A program made the translations under genes and the position numbers. A DNA stretch of 64,000 nt from the NCBI RefSeq assembly GCF_001294335.1, contig NZ_LGKG01000112.1, forward strand, positions 124,001-188,000, written 5' to 3'. Shown here piece after piece: positions 1 through 8,186 of this stretch. The stretch comes from Streptomyces chattanoogensis. GTDB taxonomy: Bacteria; Actinomycetota; Actinomycetes; Streptomycetales; Streptomycetaceae. The notes under the pieces were generated by a model. It was not told the origin of the DNA and ran no database searches. It saw nothing but the letters and a program-made list of their open reading frames with translations. Every line of letters starts with the position of its first letter. Position 1 is the stretch's first letter.

Positions 1-1
1 G

Positions 2-1027
2 CCGGTGCTCAACGACGGGCTGCTGGCGGCCGCCGATGCCGCGCAGCAGATCATGGTCGTCACCGACGCCGAGGGCCGGGTGCTGTGGCGGGAGGGCAGC
101 GCGCCGGTCCGGCGGATGGCCGACCGGCTCGGCTTCGACAAGGGTGCCGACTGGACGGAGGGCGTCGTCGGCACCAACGCGATCGGCACCGCGCTGGTGG
201 CCCGGCGCCCGGTGCTGGTGCACTCCGCCGAGCACTTCGTCCGCTCCCACCACCAGTGGACGTGTGCAGCGGCGCCGCTGCACGACCCGCGCGACGGCCG
301 GCTGCTGGGCACCGTCGACCTCAGCGGTCCGGCGCACTCCTTCCACCCCACGACGCTGTCCCTGGTCTCCGCGGTCGCCCGGCTCGCGGAGGGCGAGCTG
401 CGCATCCGGCACCACGCGTCCCTGGAGCGGCTGCGCTCCAGCGCGGCGCCGGTGCTGGCGCGGATCGGCGGACGGGCGCTGGCGGTCGATCCGAACGGCT
501 GGACCGCCGGGGTCAGCGGTATGACCCCGCCGGACCGGGTGGCGCTGCCCAAGGCACCGCAGGCCGGGCCGCTGTGGCTGCCGCGGTACGGGATGTGCAC
601 GCTGGAGCCGCTGCCCGGCGGCTGGCTGGTCCGCATCGGCCGCGACGAGCCGGCCGCCGGGCCCAGCCGGGTGCTGCTGGACGTCAGCGGGCGGGACGGC
701 GCGACGGTCACCGTCACCGGGCCGGCCGGCGGCTGGACCCATGAGCTGTCCCCGCGCCACGCCGAGCTGCTGTTCGTCCTCGCCGTGCACCATCCGGACG
801 GCCGTAGCGCCGCCGAGCTGGCCCAGGACCTCTTCGGCGACCGCAGCCGTACGGTCACGGTGCGCGCCGAGCTGTCCCGGCTGCGCCGCCATCTGGCGGG
901 CGTCCTGGCGCACCGGCCGTACCGCTTCGCGGACGGGGTGGAGGTGGAGCTGCGGCTGCCGTCGCGGCCCGGCCGTCTGCTGCCGCAGTCGTCGGCGCCG
1001 GCGGTGGCGGCGGCTCGGCGCGGGTGA
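2..1027 (+). CDS. GAF-domain transcriptional regulator (5' end missing)
   Basis: The reading frame is open to the left edge of the window, so the true start lies outside it; the first in-window start codon is GTG at 5. The visible 340 residues start inside a GAF sensory domain (about residues 10-140) of the type found in acetoin-regulator (AcoR) relatives, with short motifs such as GVVGTNAIGTAL and TVDLSG. The C-terminal 80 residues (from PRHAELLFVL) look like a winged-helix DNA-binding region of the kind in Streptomyces GAF regulators, and there is no AAA+ sigma-54 domain between the two. The likely role is ligand-responsive transcription control. The ligand and target genes cannot be read from the sequence, and the gene to the right is a decayed oxidoreductase. 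Confidence 0.75.
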   Translation, partial: PVLNDGLLAAADAAQQIMVVTDAEGRVLWREGSAPVRRMADRLGFDKGADWTEGVVGTNAIGTALVARRPVLVHSAEHFVRSHHQWTCAAAPLHDPRDGRLLGTVDLSGPAHSFHPTTLSLVSAVARLAEGELRIRHHASLERLRSSAAPVLARIGGRALAVDPNGWTAGVSGMTPPDRVALPKAPQAGPLWLPRYGMCTLEPLPGGWLVRIGRDEPAAGPSRVLLDVSGRDGATVTVTGPAGGWTHELSPRHAELLFVLAVHHPDGRSAAELAQDLFGDRSRTVTVRAELSRLRRHLAGVLAHRPYRFADGVEVELRLPSRPGRLLPQSSAPAVAAARRG

Positions 1028-1083
1028 GGGGGACGGCCGAGCGGACGGCCGCGGGAAGAACCGGGTGCGGGCGCGCGTTCCCC

Positions 1084-1600
1084 TTCCACCCCCGGGGCCG
1101 CCGGTTCGACGGGCAGATGGCCGAGCTGCGGCGGATCCGGGCCGGTGAGCCGCTCGCCGAGGGCGTCGGGCCGGCCGGTCCCGCTCCGTCGCGGCCCGGC
1201 GGACCCGAGGTGCCCTTCGGCGGCTTCGTACCCGCCGTGGTGGAACGCGTCGCCCGCTTCGGCGACGGCTTCCTCGGCGCCGCGCTGCCGTCCCAGCAGA
1301 TGGACGGCTGTTCCGTGATGTGGAGGCGGCCTTGTCCCGGGCCGGGCGCAGCGGACGGCCCCGGCTGACGGTGCAGGTCAACGCAGCCCTCGGCGCTCCG
1401 CCGGTGGTCGGCCGCGCCCGCCGCGAGCTCCGCGCGTCCTACGGGCCGGACAACAGCTGGACCGACCACATCGTGAACGGTCTGCTCACCACCCGGACGG
1501 CGATCCGCGAGGCGGCGGCCGCGCGTACACGGCGATCGGCGCGGACGAGGCGATGCTCTGCTGCTGGGCCCCGGACCCGGACCAGGTGGGCCTGCGCCCG
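1084..1600 (+). pseudogene. Remnant of an LLM-class flavin-dependent oxidoreductase
   Basis: Three pieces in three different frames together resemble the C-terminal half of a luciferase-like (LLM) flavin oxidoreductase. Frame 1 (about 1084-1312) encodes a stretch including VPFGGFVPAVVERVARFGDGF, the usual G-x-A-x-x-R-A-x-x-x-G-D-G-W region. Frame 3 (about 1320-1520) continues with VEAALSRAGR and SWTDHIVNGLL. Frame 2 (from 1526) ends with YTAIGADEAML. The N-terminal half of the barrel is absent. At least two frameshifts plus the truncation make a working protein unlikely. The order and spacing of the pieces match one ancestral gene, so this is decay and not chance similarity. Confidence 0.6.
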
Positions 1601-1788
1601 GAGGCGGTGTTCGCGCAAGGCCAGGGCCTCTCCGACCCCGGCCCGCCGGACAGGCCCTGGCCCCTGCCGGGTCGTCGGGGGCCGGCGTCCACCCGACCGG
1701 CCGTCTGAGCTCGCCCCGTTCCTCGCGCGCGCCTAGCGTGCCGTCTGCGGACCGTGCGTGGCGGGGGCACGGTCCTGGGAGGAGTGCG

Positions 1789-2460
1789 ATGAGCCTGACG
1801 GGCGGGCCGGAGGAGCCGCGCGCGGAGCCCCCGGCGCGCCGGCCCAACTGGGGCGCGATAGCCCTGGTCGGCCTCACCGGCTTCGCCATGCTGCGCAGCG
1901 GGCTGTCGGACGAGGCCGACGGCCCGCCGCAGCCCGGCGGCGGCGCCGCGCCCGCCCCCGCGCCCGTCCGCGGCCGCCCCTCGGGGCCGGCCCCGCTCGC
2001 CCGCTCCGCCGTCACCCGGGTGACCATCCCCTCCCTCGGGATCTCCGCCCCGGTGGTCCCGCTCGGTCTCGACAAGGACGGCTGGATAGCCGCCCCGCCC
2101 GCCCGGAATCCCCGTCTCGCGGGCTGGTACGCACAGGCCCCGGCCCCGGGCGAGCGCGGCACCGCCGTCATCGTCGGCCATGTGGACACCTATACCGGCC
2201 CCGCGGTCTTCTACCGCCTGGGCACCCTCGAAAAGGGCCGGACGATCCGGGTGACCCGCAAGGACGGGCGCACCGTGGTCTTCGAGATCTACGGCATCCG
2301 GGTCTTCGCCAAGGACCGTTTCCCGGCCCGCCAGGTCTACGGCGCCACCGGGCGCCCCGAACTCCGGCTGCTGACCTGCGGCGGCGGCTATTCCGCGAGC
2401 GGCGGATACGCGGGCAATGTGGTGGTCTTCGCCCGGATGACGGGGACGGATCCCCGATAG
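1789..2460 (+). CDS. Class F sortase
   Basis: This encodes a 223-residue membrane-anchored sortase-fold transpeptidase. I chose the ATG at 1789 because GGGAGGAG sits about 5-12 bases upstream; an earlier GTG at 1738 has no such site. Residues about 20-38 form an N-terminal membrane anchor, followed by a Pro/Ala-rich linker. The catalytic domain shows the His of VIVGHVDT, the Cys of LLTCGG and a downstream Arg in VVFARM, the three residues expected for sortase chemistry. The family cleaves a sorting signal and links the protein to an amine acceptor on the cell wall. No sorting-signal substrate or pilin gene lies next to it, so its target is unknown. Class F sortases in Streptomyces are often monocistronic, as here. 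Confidence 0.88.
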   Translation: MSLTGGPEEPRAEPPARRPNWGAIALVGLTGFAMLRSGLSDEADGPPQPGGGAAPAPAPVRGRPSGPAPLARSAVTRVTIPSLGISAPVVPLGLDKDGWIAAPPARNPRLAGWYAQAPAPGERGTAVIVGHVDTYTGPAVFYRLGTLEKGRTIRVTRKDGRTVVFEIYGIRVFAKDRFPARQVYGATGRPELRLLTCGGGYSASGGYAGNVVVFARMTGTDPR

Positions 2461-2515
2461 CCGTCAACTCCGGGTGAAACAGTGGCACTTCAGCCGGAGC
2501 CACCGAGGAGGACCG

Positions 2516-2985
2516 TTGTCCGCGTACGAGGACCCTTATGACCTGGATGGGCTGGATGGGCTGGATGAAGTGGAGGAGCGCATCGAAGAGGCACTCCTGA
2601 GCAATGCCGATTCGCTGGACCTCTCGGGTCTGGGGCTGGAAACCCTCCCCCGGAACTGACGCACCTCGCCGCCGTCACCGTCACCGAAATCGACCTCAGC
2701 GACAACGCCCTGACCGCGCTCCCCGAATCGCTGGCGGACTTCACGGCGCTGACCGAACTCCACCTGCACGGGAACAGCCTCACCACCCTCCCCGCATGGA
2801 TAGGCGGCCTCACCGCGCTCACCCGCCTGGACCTGGGCGCAAACGCCCTCACCGCACTCCCCGAAGCGCTGACCGGCCTTTCCGCCCTCACCCACCTCGA
2901 CCTGAAGGACAACGGACTCACCGCGCTGCCGGAATGGCTGAGGGACCGCGCCGCCCTCGGCGTCGTCCACGACGTCGAGGAATGA
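2516..2985 (+). pseudogene. Frameshifted leucine-rich repeat protein
   Basis: The gene starts at TTG 2516, just behind a strong GAGGAGG site. It runs through an acidic N-terminus and the first repeat (LDLSGLGLETLP), then hits TGA at about 2657-2659. In the next frame, from the same point, four further regular leucine-rich repeats follow without a break (for example LTALPESLADFTALTEL, then NSLTTLPAWIGGLTALT) and end at TGA 2983-2985. Adding one base to the run of five C at about 2647-2651 restores one ORF of about 156 codons. The repeat periodicity across the break makes the frameshift convincing. Whether it is a true mutation, slippage in a C tract or a sequencing error cannot be decided here. 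Confidence 0.7.
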
Positions 2986-3071
2986 CGTCCGGGAATTCCG
3001 GGCCGGCCGTCGGCCGGGACCGGGGGCGGCCCCGATTCCGGGCCCTGACGGGCGTGTGATGTCCTGACCGC

Positions 3072-3674
3072 ATGAGCCATTCGGTCACGACCTGGTACCT
3101 CGAGCAGACCTCGCCCGCCGATCTCGTCCCCGCCGCGGCGCCGCCCGCCGGCCAGGATGTCCGTATCGTCAGGTCCGAGGTGCCGTCGCCGGAATTCAGC
3201 CGCTTCCTGTACACCACGGTGGGCCGGGACGTCCTGTGGACGGATCGGCTGAGCTGGCCGTATGCGCGTTGGGCGGAACATCTGGAACGGCCGGGGGTCG
3301 AGACCTGGGTGGTGTACGAGCGCGGGACGCCCGCCGGGTTCATCGAGCTGGATCCCCAGCCGGAGGGGGCGGTGGAGATCGTCTACTTCGGGCTGATCCC
3401 GGCCTTCCAGGGGCGCCGGATCGGCGGGTGGCTGCTGACGTACGGCGTCGAGCGGGCCTGGGACCTGGCCGAGCGGTGGCCGGGGCGGGAGCGGACGGCA
3501 CGGGTGTGGCTGCATACGTGCAGCGATGACGGGCCGCATGCGATGGCCAATTACGAGCGGCGCGGGTTCCGCGTGTACGACACCACGGTGACGCAGGAGG
3601 CCGAGGTGGCGATGCCGGAACCCTGGCCCGGCGGCCAGGGGACGGCACCCGCCCGGAACCCCGGCGGAAAGTGA
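3072..3674 (+). CDS. GNAT-family N-acetyltransferase
   Basis: This 200-residue protein has the single-domain GNAT fold. The core includes a strand with GFIELDP, the strand VEIVYFGLIP and the acetyl-CoA pyrophosphate-binding loop QGRRIGGWLL (Q/R-x-x-G-x-G/A pattern). It ends with NYERRGFRVYDTT, the usual C-terminal substrate-closing segment. It would transfer an acetyl group from acetyl-CoA to an amine, but nothing in the sequence or the neighbours identifies the acceptor. It stands alone between the broken LRR gene and the sulfur locus. The ATG start has no strong ribosome-binding site. Confidence 0.85.
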   Translation: MSHSVTTWYLEQTSPADLVPAAAPPAGQDVRIVRSEVPSPEFSRFLYTTVGRDVLWTDRLSWPYARWAEHLERPGVETWVVYERGTPAGFIELDPQPEGAVEIVYFGLIPAFQGRRIGGWLLTYGVERAWDLAERWPGRERTARVWLHTCSDDGPHAMANYERRGFRVYDTTVTQEAEVAMPEPWPGGQGTAPARNPGGK

Positions 3675-3710
3675 CCCACGACACAGCGTTCCGCCATTCG
3701 GGACGCTGAT

Positions 3711-3735
3711 GTCCAAATCCTGGACGACGGTGGAC
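3711..3735. promoter_or_regulatory. Possible operator repeats upstream of the sulfur leader peptide
   Basis: GTCCA at 3711-3715 is followed by TGGAC at 3721-3725 and again at 3731-3735, giving an inverted repeat plus a direct repeat at 10-bp spacing, one helical turn. It lies 30-55 bp upstream of the leader-peptide ATG, where a promoter and regulator site would be expected. No experimentally defined motif is being matched, so this is only a candidate. Confidence 0.25.
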
Positions 3736-3766
3736 TGGCCGGAGAACGCCGTGCCACGCTTCCGTC

Positions 3767-3850
3767 ATGTCCAGAGCTGGAATTGCCTTGGTGAGTCGGC
3801 GACACGTCGACCTCGGCCGCATGTCCAGCGCCATTTGTCGAGCGGGCTGA
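3767..3850 (+). CDS. Leader peptide of the sulfur assimilation operon (27 aa)
   Basis: ATG 3767 to TGA 3848-3850 encodes a 27-residue peptide containing ALVSRRHVDLGRMSSAIC. Short peptides with this RRHVDL core and a Cys near the end are found upstream of Streptomyces sulfur genes and are annotated as putative leader peptides. It precedes the sulfite reductase by 213 bp. It has no good ribosome-binding site, so it may be translated from a leaderless or near-leaderless mRNA. A role in attenuation, with ribosome stalling coupled to cysteine supply, is an inference from position and the single C-terminal Cys. It is too short for ordinary gene finding. Confidence 0.75.
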   Translation: MSRAGIALVSRRHVDLGRMSSAICRAG

Positions 3851-4063
3851 CGTAGCGCCGCCCGGGGCCCGTCGGCCCCGGACAGCACCGCCGGCACCAC
3901 CGATTTCCCGCCGTCCCCATCGTCGCGGACGCGGCCGCACCCCCGCCCAGCAGCTCACCCCCGACGCGTTGCCACGCGCCGCGCTTCGGTGTGTCTGCAC
4001 AGGTCACCGCGGGTGTGTCGCGCCCGTCCGCACCCTTGAGCCCGCCCAGAAGGACGTACACCC

Positions 4064-5776
4064 ATGGCCGCCGACACCCCGGAGAACCCCCAGCCCACGG
4101 CCGGGGCCGCAAAGCCGCGCCGCAAGGCCGGCCGCCACCGCGGCGAGGGCCAGTGGGCCGTTGGCCACTTCACGCCGCTCAACGGCAATGAGCAGTTCAA
4201 GAAGGACGACGACGGTCTCAATGTGCGGACACGCATTGAGACGATCTACTCCAAGGCCGGCTTCGACTCCATCGACCCCAACGACCTGCGCGGGCGGATG
4301 CGTTGGTGGGGCCTGTACACCCAGCGCAAGCCCGGGATCGACGGCGGCAAGACCGCGATCCTGGAGCCGGAGGAGCTGGACGACAGGTACTTCATGCTGC
4401 GCGTCCGGATCGACGGCGGGCGGCTGACCACCGAGCAGCTGCGGGTGATCGGCGAGATCTCGCAGGAGTTCGCGCGCGGTACCGCGGATCTCACCGACCG
4501 GCAGAACGTCCAGTACCACTGGATCCGGATCGAGGACGTCCCGGAGATCTGGCGGCGGCTGGAAGAGGTCGGGCTGTCCACCACCGAGGCGTGCGGTGAC
4601 ACCCCGCGCGTCATCCTGGGCTCGCCGGTCGCGGGTATCGCCGAGGACGAGATCATCGACGGCACCCCGGTCATCGAGGAGATCCAGCGCCGGATCATCG
4701 GCAACCCCGCGTTCTCCAACCTCCCGCGCAAGTTCAAGTCCGCGGTCTCCGGCTCGCCGCTGCTGGATGTCGCGCACGAGATCAACGACATCTCGTTCGT
4801 GGGCGTCGAGCACCCCGAGCACGGCCCGGGCTTCGATGTGTGGGTCGGCGGCGGACTGTCGACCAACCCCAAGCTCGGGGTCCGGCTCGGCGCCTGGGTT
4901 TCGCGCGAGGAGGCCGCCGATGTCTACGAGGGCGTCATCTCGATCTTCCGCGACTACGGCTACCGGCGGCTGCGCACCCGTGCCCGGCTGAAGTTCCTGG
5001 TCGCGGACTGGGGCGCGGAGAAGTTCCGGCAGGTGCTGGAGGACGAGTACCTCAAGCGCAAGCTGACCGACGGGCCCGCCCCGGCGCAGCCCGTCCAGCA
5101 GTGGCGCGATCACGTCGGTGTGCACAAGCAGCAGGACGGCCGCTTCTACGTGGGCTTCGCGCCGCGCGTCGGCCGGGTCGACGGCGCCACCCTCACCAAG
5201 ATCGCGGAGCTGGCGGCGGAGCACGGCTCGGGCCGGCTGCGGACCACCGCCGAGCAGAAGATGATCGTCCTCGACATCGACGAGTCGCGGGTGGAGTCGC
5301 TGGTCGCCGGGCTCGAGGCGCTGGACCTGCGGGTCAAGCCGTCCCCGTTCCGGCGCGGCACGATGGCCTGCACCGGTATCGAGTTCTGCAAGCTGGCGAT
5401 CGTCGAGACGAAGGGGCGCGGCGCCTCGCTGATCGATGAGCTGGAGCGCCGTCTCCCGGAGTTCGACCAGCCGCTCACCATCAACATCAACGGCTGCCCC
5501 AACGCCTGCGCCCGTATCCAGGTCGCGGACATCGGTCTCAAGGGCCAGCTGGTCCTCGACGACCAGGGCGAGCAGGTCGAGGGCTACCAGGTGCATCTGG
5601 GCGGTGCGCTGGGTCTGGAGGCCGGGTTCGGCCGTAAGGTCCGCGGCCTGAAGGTCACCGCCGACGAACTCCCCGACTACGTCGAGCGGGTGCTGCGCAA
5701 CTTCCAGGAGCAGCGCACCGACGGCGAGCGGTTCGCCCAGTGGGCGGCCCGTGCGGAAGAGGGTGCGCTGAAGTGA
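4064..5776 (+). CDS. sirA: Assimilatory sulfite (nitrite-type) reductase, ferredoxin-dependent
   Basis: This 570-residue enzyme reduces sulfite to sulfide with six electrons from ferredoxin, using siroheme and a [4Fe-4S] cluster. Two tandem ferredoxin-like plus siroheme-binding halves are visible. The cluster/siroheme ligands are Cys436 and Cys442 (ACTGIEFC) and Cys478 and Cys482 (NGCPNAC), the expected C-x5-C...C-x3-C pattern. A Tyr near residue 66 (ETIYSKAG) and a Cys in TEACGDTPR correspond to the cross-linked Tyr-Cys pair known in the mycobacterial homologue, which argues for sulfite over nitrite. The neighbouring cysH, cysC, cysD and cysN genes support this too. AGAAGGA precedes ATG 4064. 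The next gene overlaps its stop by 4 bp. Confidence 0.92.
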   Translation: MAADTPENPQPTAGAAKPRRKAGRHRGEGQWAVGHFTPLNGNEQFKKDDDGLNVRTRIETIYSKAGFDSIDPNDLRGRMRWWGLYTQRKPGIDGGKTAILEPEELDDRYFMLRVRIDGGRLTTEQLRVIGEISQEFARGTADLTDRQNVQYHWIRIEDVPEIWRRLEEVGLSTTEACGDTPRVILGSPVAGIAEDEIIDGTPVIEEIQRRIIGNPAFSNLPRKFKSAVSGSPLLDVAHEINDISFVGVEHPEHGPGFDVWVGGGLSTNPKLGVRLGAWVSREEAADVYEGVISIFRDYGYRRLRTRARLKFLVADWGAEKFRQVLEDEYLKRKLTDGPAPAQPVQQWRDHVGVHKQQDGRFYVGFAPRVGRVDGATLTKIAELAAEHGSGRLRTTAEQKMIVLDIDESRVESLVAGLEALDLRVKPSPFRRGTMACTGIEFCKLAIVETKGRGASLIDELERRLPEFDQPLTININGCPNACARIQVADIGLKGQLVLDDQGEQVEGYQVHLGGALGLEAGFGRKVRGLKVTADELPDYVERVLRNFQEQRTDGERFAQWAARAEEGALK

Positions 5777-5973
5777 GTGAACGTGCGGCCCCGTTCTACT
5801 GCCCGTACTGCGGTGACGAGGACCTGCGGCCCTCGGAGGAGGGCGCGGTCCGCGGTGAGGGCGCGGCCTGGGAGTGCCGGTCGTGCAGCCGCGCGTTCCG
5901 GCTGAAGTTCCTGGGCCTGCTCTCCCAGGGCCCGTCCACTGTCCCGTCATCGTCCGCCGGAGGTGCCTCGTGA
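5773..5973 (+). CDS. Small double-CxxC protein between sulfite reductase and cysH
   Basis: This 66-residue protein begins at GTG 5773 in a GTGA overlap with the sulfite reductase stop. It has two CxxC pairs (YCPYCGDE and ECRSCSRAF), about 26 residues apart, which can form a small zinc ribbon or rubredoxin-like metal site. The tail is Ser/Gly rich. It is translationally coupled at both ends, since cysH starts in another 4-bp overlap. It is therefore an integral part of the operon and not a chance ORF. A plausible role is as an accessory to the reductases, for example electron transfer or cluster handling, but the sequence does not prove a function. Confidence 0.8.
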   Translation: MSERAAPFYCPYCGDEDLRPSEEGAVRGEGAAWECRSCSRAFRLKFLGLLSQGPSTVPSSSAGGAS

Positions 5974-6659
5974 CTGCCGCCAGCGATCTGCCGCAGCTCG
6001 CCGAACGTGCGGGCCGTGAGCTGGAGGAGGCGGCCCCGCTGGAGATCCTCCGCTGGGCCGGCGAGACCTTCGGCGCGCGCTTCTGCGTGACCTCCTCGAT
6101 GGAGGACGCGGTGGTCGCACACCTGGCCTCGCGTGCCGTGCCGGGTGTGGACGTGGTGTTCCTCGACACCGGCTACCACTTCCCGGAGACCATCGGGACG
6201 CGGGACGCGGTGGCCGCGGTGATGGACGTCAACGTCCTCACCCTGACGCCTCGTCAGACGGTGGCCGAGCAGGACGCCGAGTACGGGCCGAAGCTGCACG
6301 ACCGCGACCCGGACCTGTGCTGCGCGCTGCGCAAGGTCAAGCCGCTGGAAGAGGGCCTGACCGGCTATGACGCCTGGGCGACCGGGCTGCGCCGGGACGA
6401 GTCCCCGACCCGGGCGAACACCCCGGTCGTCGGCTGGGACGCCAGGCGGCAGAAGGTCAAGATCTCGCCGATCGCGCGCTGGACGCAGGCCGATGTGGAT
6501 GCGTACGTCGCCGAGCACGGCGTGCTCACCAACCCGCTGCTGATGGACGGTTACGCCTCCGTCGGCTGCGCCCCCTGCACCCGCCGGGTCCTGGCGGGCG
6601 AGGACGCGCGGGCGGGCCGGTGGGCAGGCAGCAACAAGACCGAGTGCGGCCTGCACTGA
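5970..6659 (+). CDS. cysH: Adenylylsulfate (APS) reductase
   Basis: This 229-residue protein reduces APS to sulfite plus AMP. The start is GTG 5970, overlapping the previous stop (GTGA). The PP-loop ATPase-like fold is seen with SSMEDAV (a variant of the SGGKDS loop) and VVFLDTGYHFPET. Two Cys pairs, DLCCALRK and GCAPCTRR, are the [4Fe-4S] ligands that mark APS-type over PAPS-type enzymes. The catalytic Cys is in the C-terminal ECGLH. Because the operon also has cysC (APS kinase), both APS and PAPS may be made, but the cluster cysteines point to APS as the reductase substrate. Electrons normally come from thioredoxin. Confidence 0.92.
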   Translation: MTAASDLPQLAERAGRELEEAAPLEILRWAGETFGARFCVTSSMEDAVVAHLASRAVPGVDVVFLDTGYHFPETIGTRDAVAAVMDVNVLTLTPRQTVAEQDAEYGPKLHDRDPDLCCALRKVKPLEEGLTGYDAWATGLRRDESPTRANTPVVGWDARRQKVKISPIARWTQADVDAYVAEHGVLTNPLLMDGYASVGCAPCTRRVLAGEDARAGRWAGSNKTECGLH

Positions 6660-6715
6660 TGGCCGGACTTCAGGAACATGATGTTGAGGAACGTGCGGAT
6701 GTTCAGGAGAAGCCG

Positions 6716-7249
6716 ATGACGGGCGCCACGGTGTGGCTGACCGGTCTGCCGAGCGCGGGCAAGACCACCATCGCGTACGCGCTGGCGGAGCGGCTGCGCG
6801 GCGAGGGCCGCCGGGCCGAGGTCCTGGACGGCGACGAGATCCGCGAGTTCCTCTCCGCCGGTCTGGGCTTCACCCGTGCCGACCGGCACACCAACGTCCA
6901 GCGGATCGGCTTCGTCGCCGAGCTGCTGGCGAGCAACGGGGTCATCGCCCTGGTGCCGGTGATCGCGCCGTACGCGGACTCCCGGGAGGCGGTGCGCAAG
7001 CGCCACCAGACCGAGGGCAGCGCCTATCTCGAAGTGCATGTGGCGACGCCCGTCGAGGTGTGCTCCGAGCGCGATGTGAAGGGGCTGTACGCCAAGCAGG
7101 CGGCCGGCGAGATATCCGGCCTGACCGGCGTGGACGACCCGTACGAGGCCCCCGAATCGCCCGACCTGCGCATCGAGTCGCACACCCAGACCGTGCAGGA
7201 GTCCGCAGCCGCGCTCCACGGGCTGCTCGTCGAAAGGGGACTGGCGTGA
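6716..7249 (+). CDS. cysC: Adenylylsulfate kinase
   Basis: The 177-residue enzyme phosphorylates APS to PAPS with ATP. The P-loop GLPSAGKTT begins at about residue 9, followed by VLDGDEIREFLSAGLGF and the DPYEAP segment conserved in APS kinases. I chose ATG 6716 because AGGAG lies 7-11 bases upstream. ATG 6659, which overlaps the cysH stop as TGATG, would add 19 residues and is the alternative. The region between the two starts contains an 11-bp palindrome (AACATGATGTT, 6675-6685) that may fold at the junction. CysD follows in a GTGA overlap. Confidence 0.9.
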   Translation: MTGATVWLTGLPSAGKTTIAYALAERLRGEGRRAEVLDGDEIREFLSAGLGFTRADRHTNVQRIGFVAELLASNGVIALVPVIAPYADSREAVRKRHQTEGSAYLEVHVATPVEVCSERDVKGLYAKQAAGEISGLTGVDDPYEAPESPDLRIESHTQTVQESAAALHGLLVERGLA

Positions 7250-8184
7250 CCACCGCGGCCATAGCTACCGAGACCGAGGGCGACAACCCCTACGCCCTGT
7301 CGCACCTGGACGCTCTGGAGTCCGAGGCGGTGCACATCTTCCGCGAGGTGGCGGGTGAGTTCGAGCGGCCGGTGATTCTGTTCTCCGGCGGCAAGGACTC
7401 CATCGTCATGCTGCATCTCGCGCTGAAGGCGTTCGCGCCGGCACCGGTGCCGTTCTCCCTGCTGCATGTCGACACCGGGCACAACTTCCCCGAGGTGATC
7501 GACTACCGCGACCGTACGGTGGAGCGGCACGGCCTGCGGCTGCATGTCGCCTCCGTGCAGGACTTCATCGACCGCGGTGAGCTGCGCGAGCGCCCCGACG
7601 GGACGCGTAACCCGCTGCAGACCGTGCCACTGCTGGACGCCATCGACAAGAACCGCTTCGATGCGGTCTTCGGCGGCGGGCGCCGGGACGAGGAGAAGGC
7701 GCGCGCCAAGGAGCGGGTGTTCTCGCTGCGGGACGAGTTCGGCGGCTGGGATCCGCGCCGGCAGCGCCCGGAGCTGTGGCAGCTCTACAACGGGCGGCAC
7801 TCGCCCGGCGAGCATGTCCGCGTCTTCCCGCTGTCCAACTGGACCGAGCTGGACGTGTGGCAGTACATCGCCCGCGAGAAGATCGAACTGCCCGCCATCT
7901 ACTACGCACACGAGCGCGAGGTCTTCGCCCGCAGCGGTATGTGGCTGGCGCCCGGCGAGTGGGGCGGGCCCAAGGACGGCGAGGTCCTGGAGACCCGGCT
8001 GGTGCGCTACCGCACGGTCGGCGACATGTCGTGCACCGGCGCGGTGGACTCCGACGCCGGGACCATCGAGGCCGTCATCGCGGAGATCGCCGCCTCGCGC
8101 CTCACCGAACGGGGCGCGACGCGGGCCGACGACAAGCTGTCCGAGGCCGCCATGGAGGACCGTAAGCGCGAGGGGTACTTCTAA
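7246..8184 (+). CDS. cysD: Sulfate adenylyltransferase small subunit
   Basis: This is the 312-residue catalytic subunit of ATP sulfurylase, which forms APS from sulfate and ATP. GTG 7246 overlaps the cysC stop by 4 bp. The PP-loop SGGKDSIVMLHLA is at about residue 45, followed by LLHVDTGHNFPEV, the basic FGGGRRDEEKARAKER segment and the FPLSNWTELDVW motif. The partner GTPase CysN is encoded 2 bp downstream. Length and motifs match the family throughout, with no sign of damage. Confidence 0.95.
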   Translation: MTTAAIATETEGDNPYALSHLDALESEAVHIFREVAGEFERPVILFSGGKDSIVMLHLALKAFAPAPVPFSLLHVDTGHNFPEVIDYRDRTVERHGLRLHVASVQDFIDRGELRERPDGTRNPLQTVPLLDAIDKNRFDAVFGGGRRDEEKARAKERVFSLRDEFGGWDPRRQRPELWQLYNGRHSPGEHVRVFPLSNWTELDVWQYIAREKIELPAIYYAHEREVFARSGMWLAPGEWGGPKDGEVLETRLVRYRTVGDMSCTGAVDSDAGTIEAVIAEIAASRLTERGATRADDKLSEAAMEDRKREGYF

Positions 8185-8186
8185 CC

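Noticed and set aside
4004..6169. A 721-codon minus-strand frame over the sulfite reductase
   Set aside because: The coding strand has complete siroheme and iron-sulfur ligands and coupled neighbours; the antisense product is repetitive and unlike any protein family.
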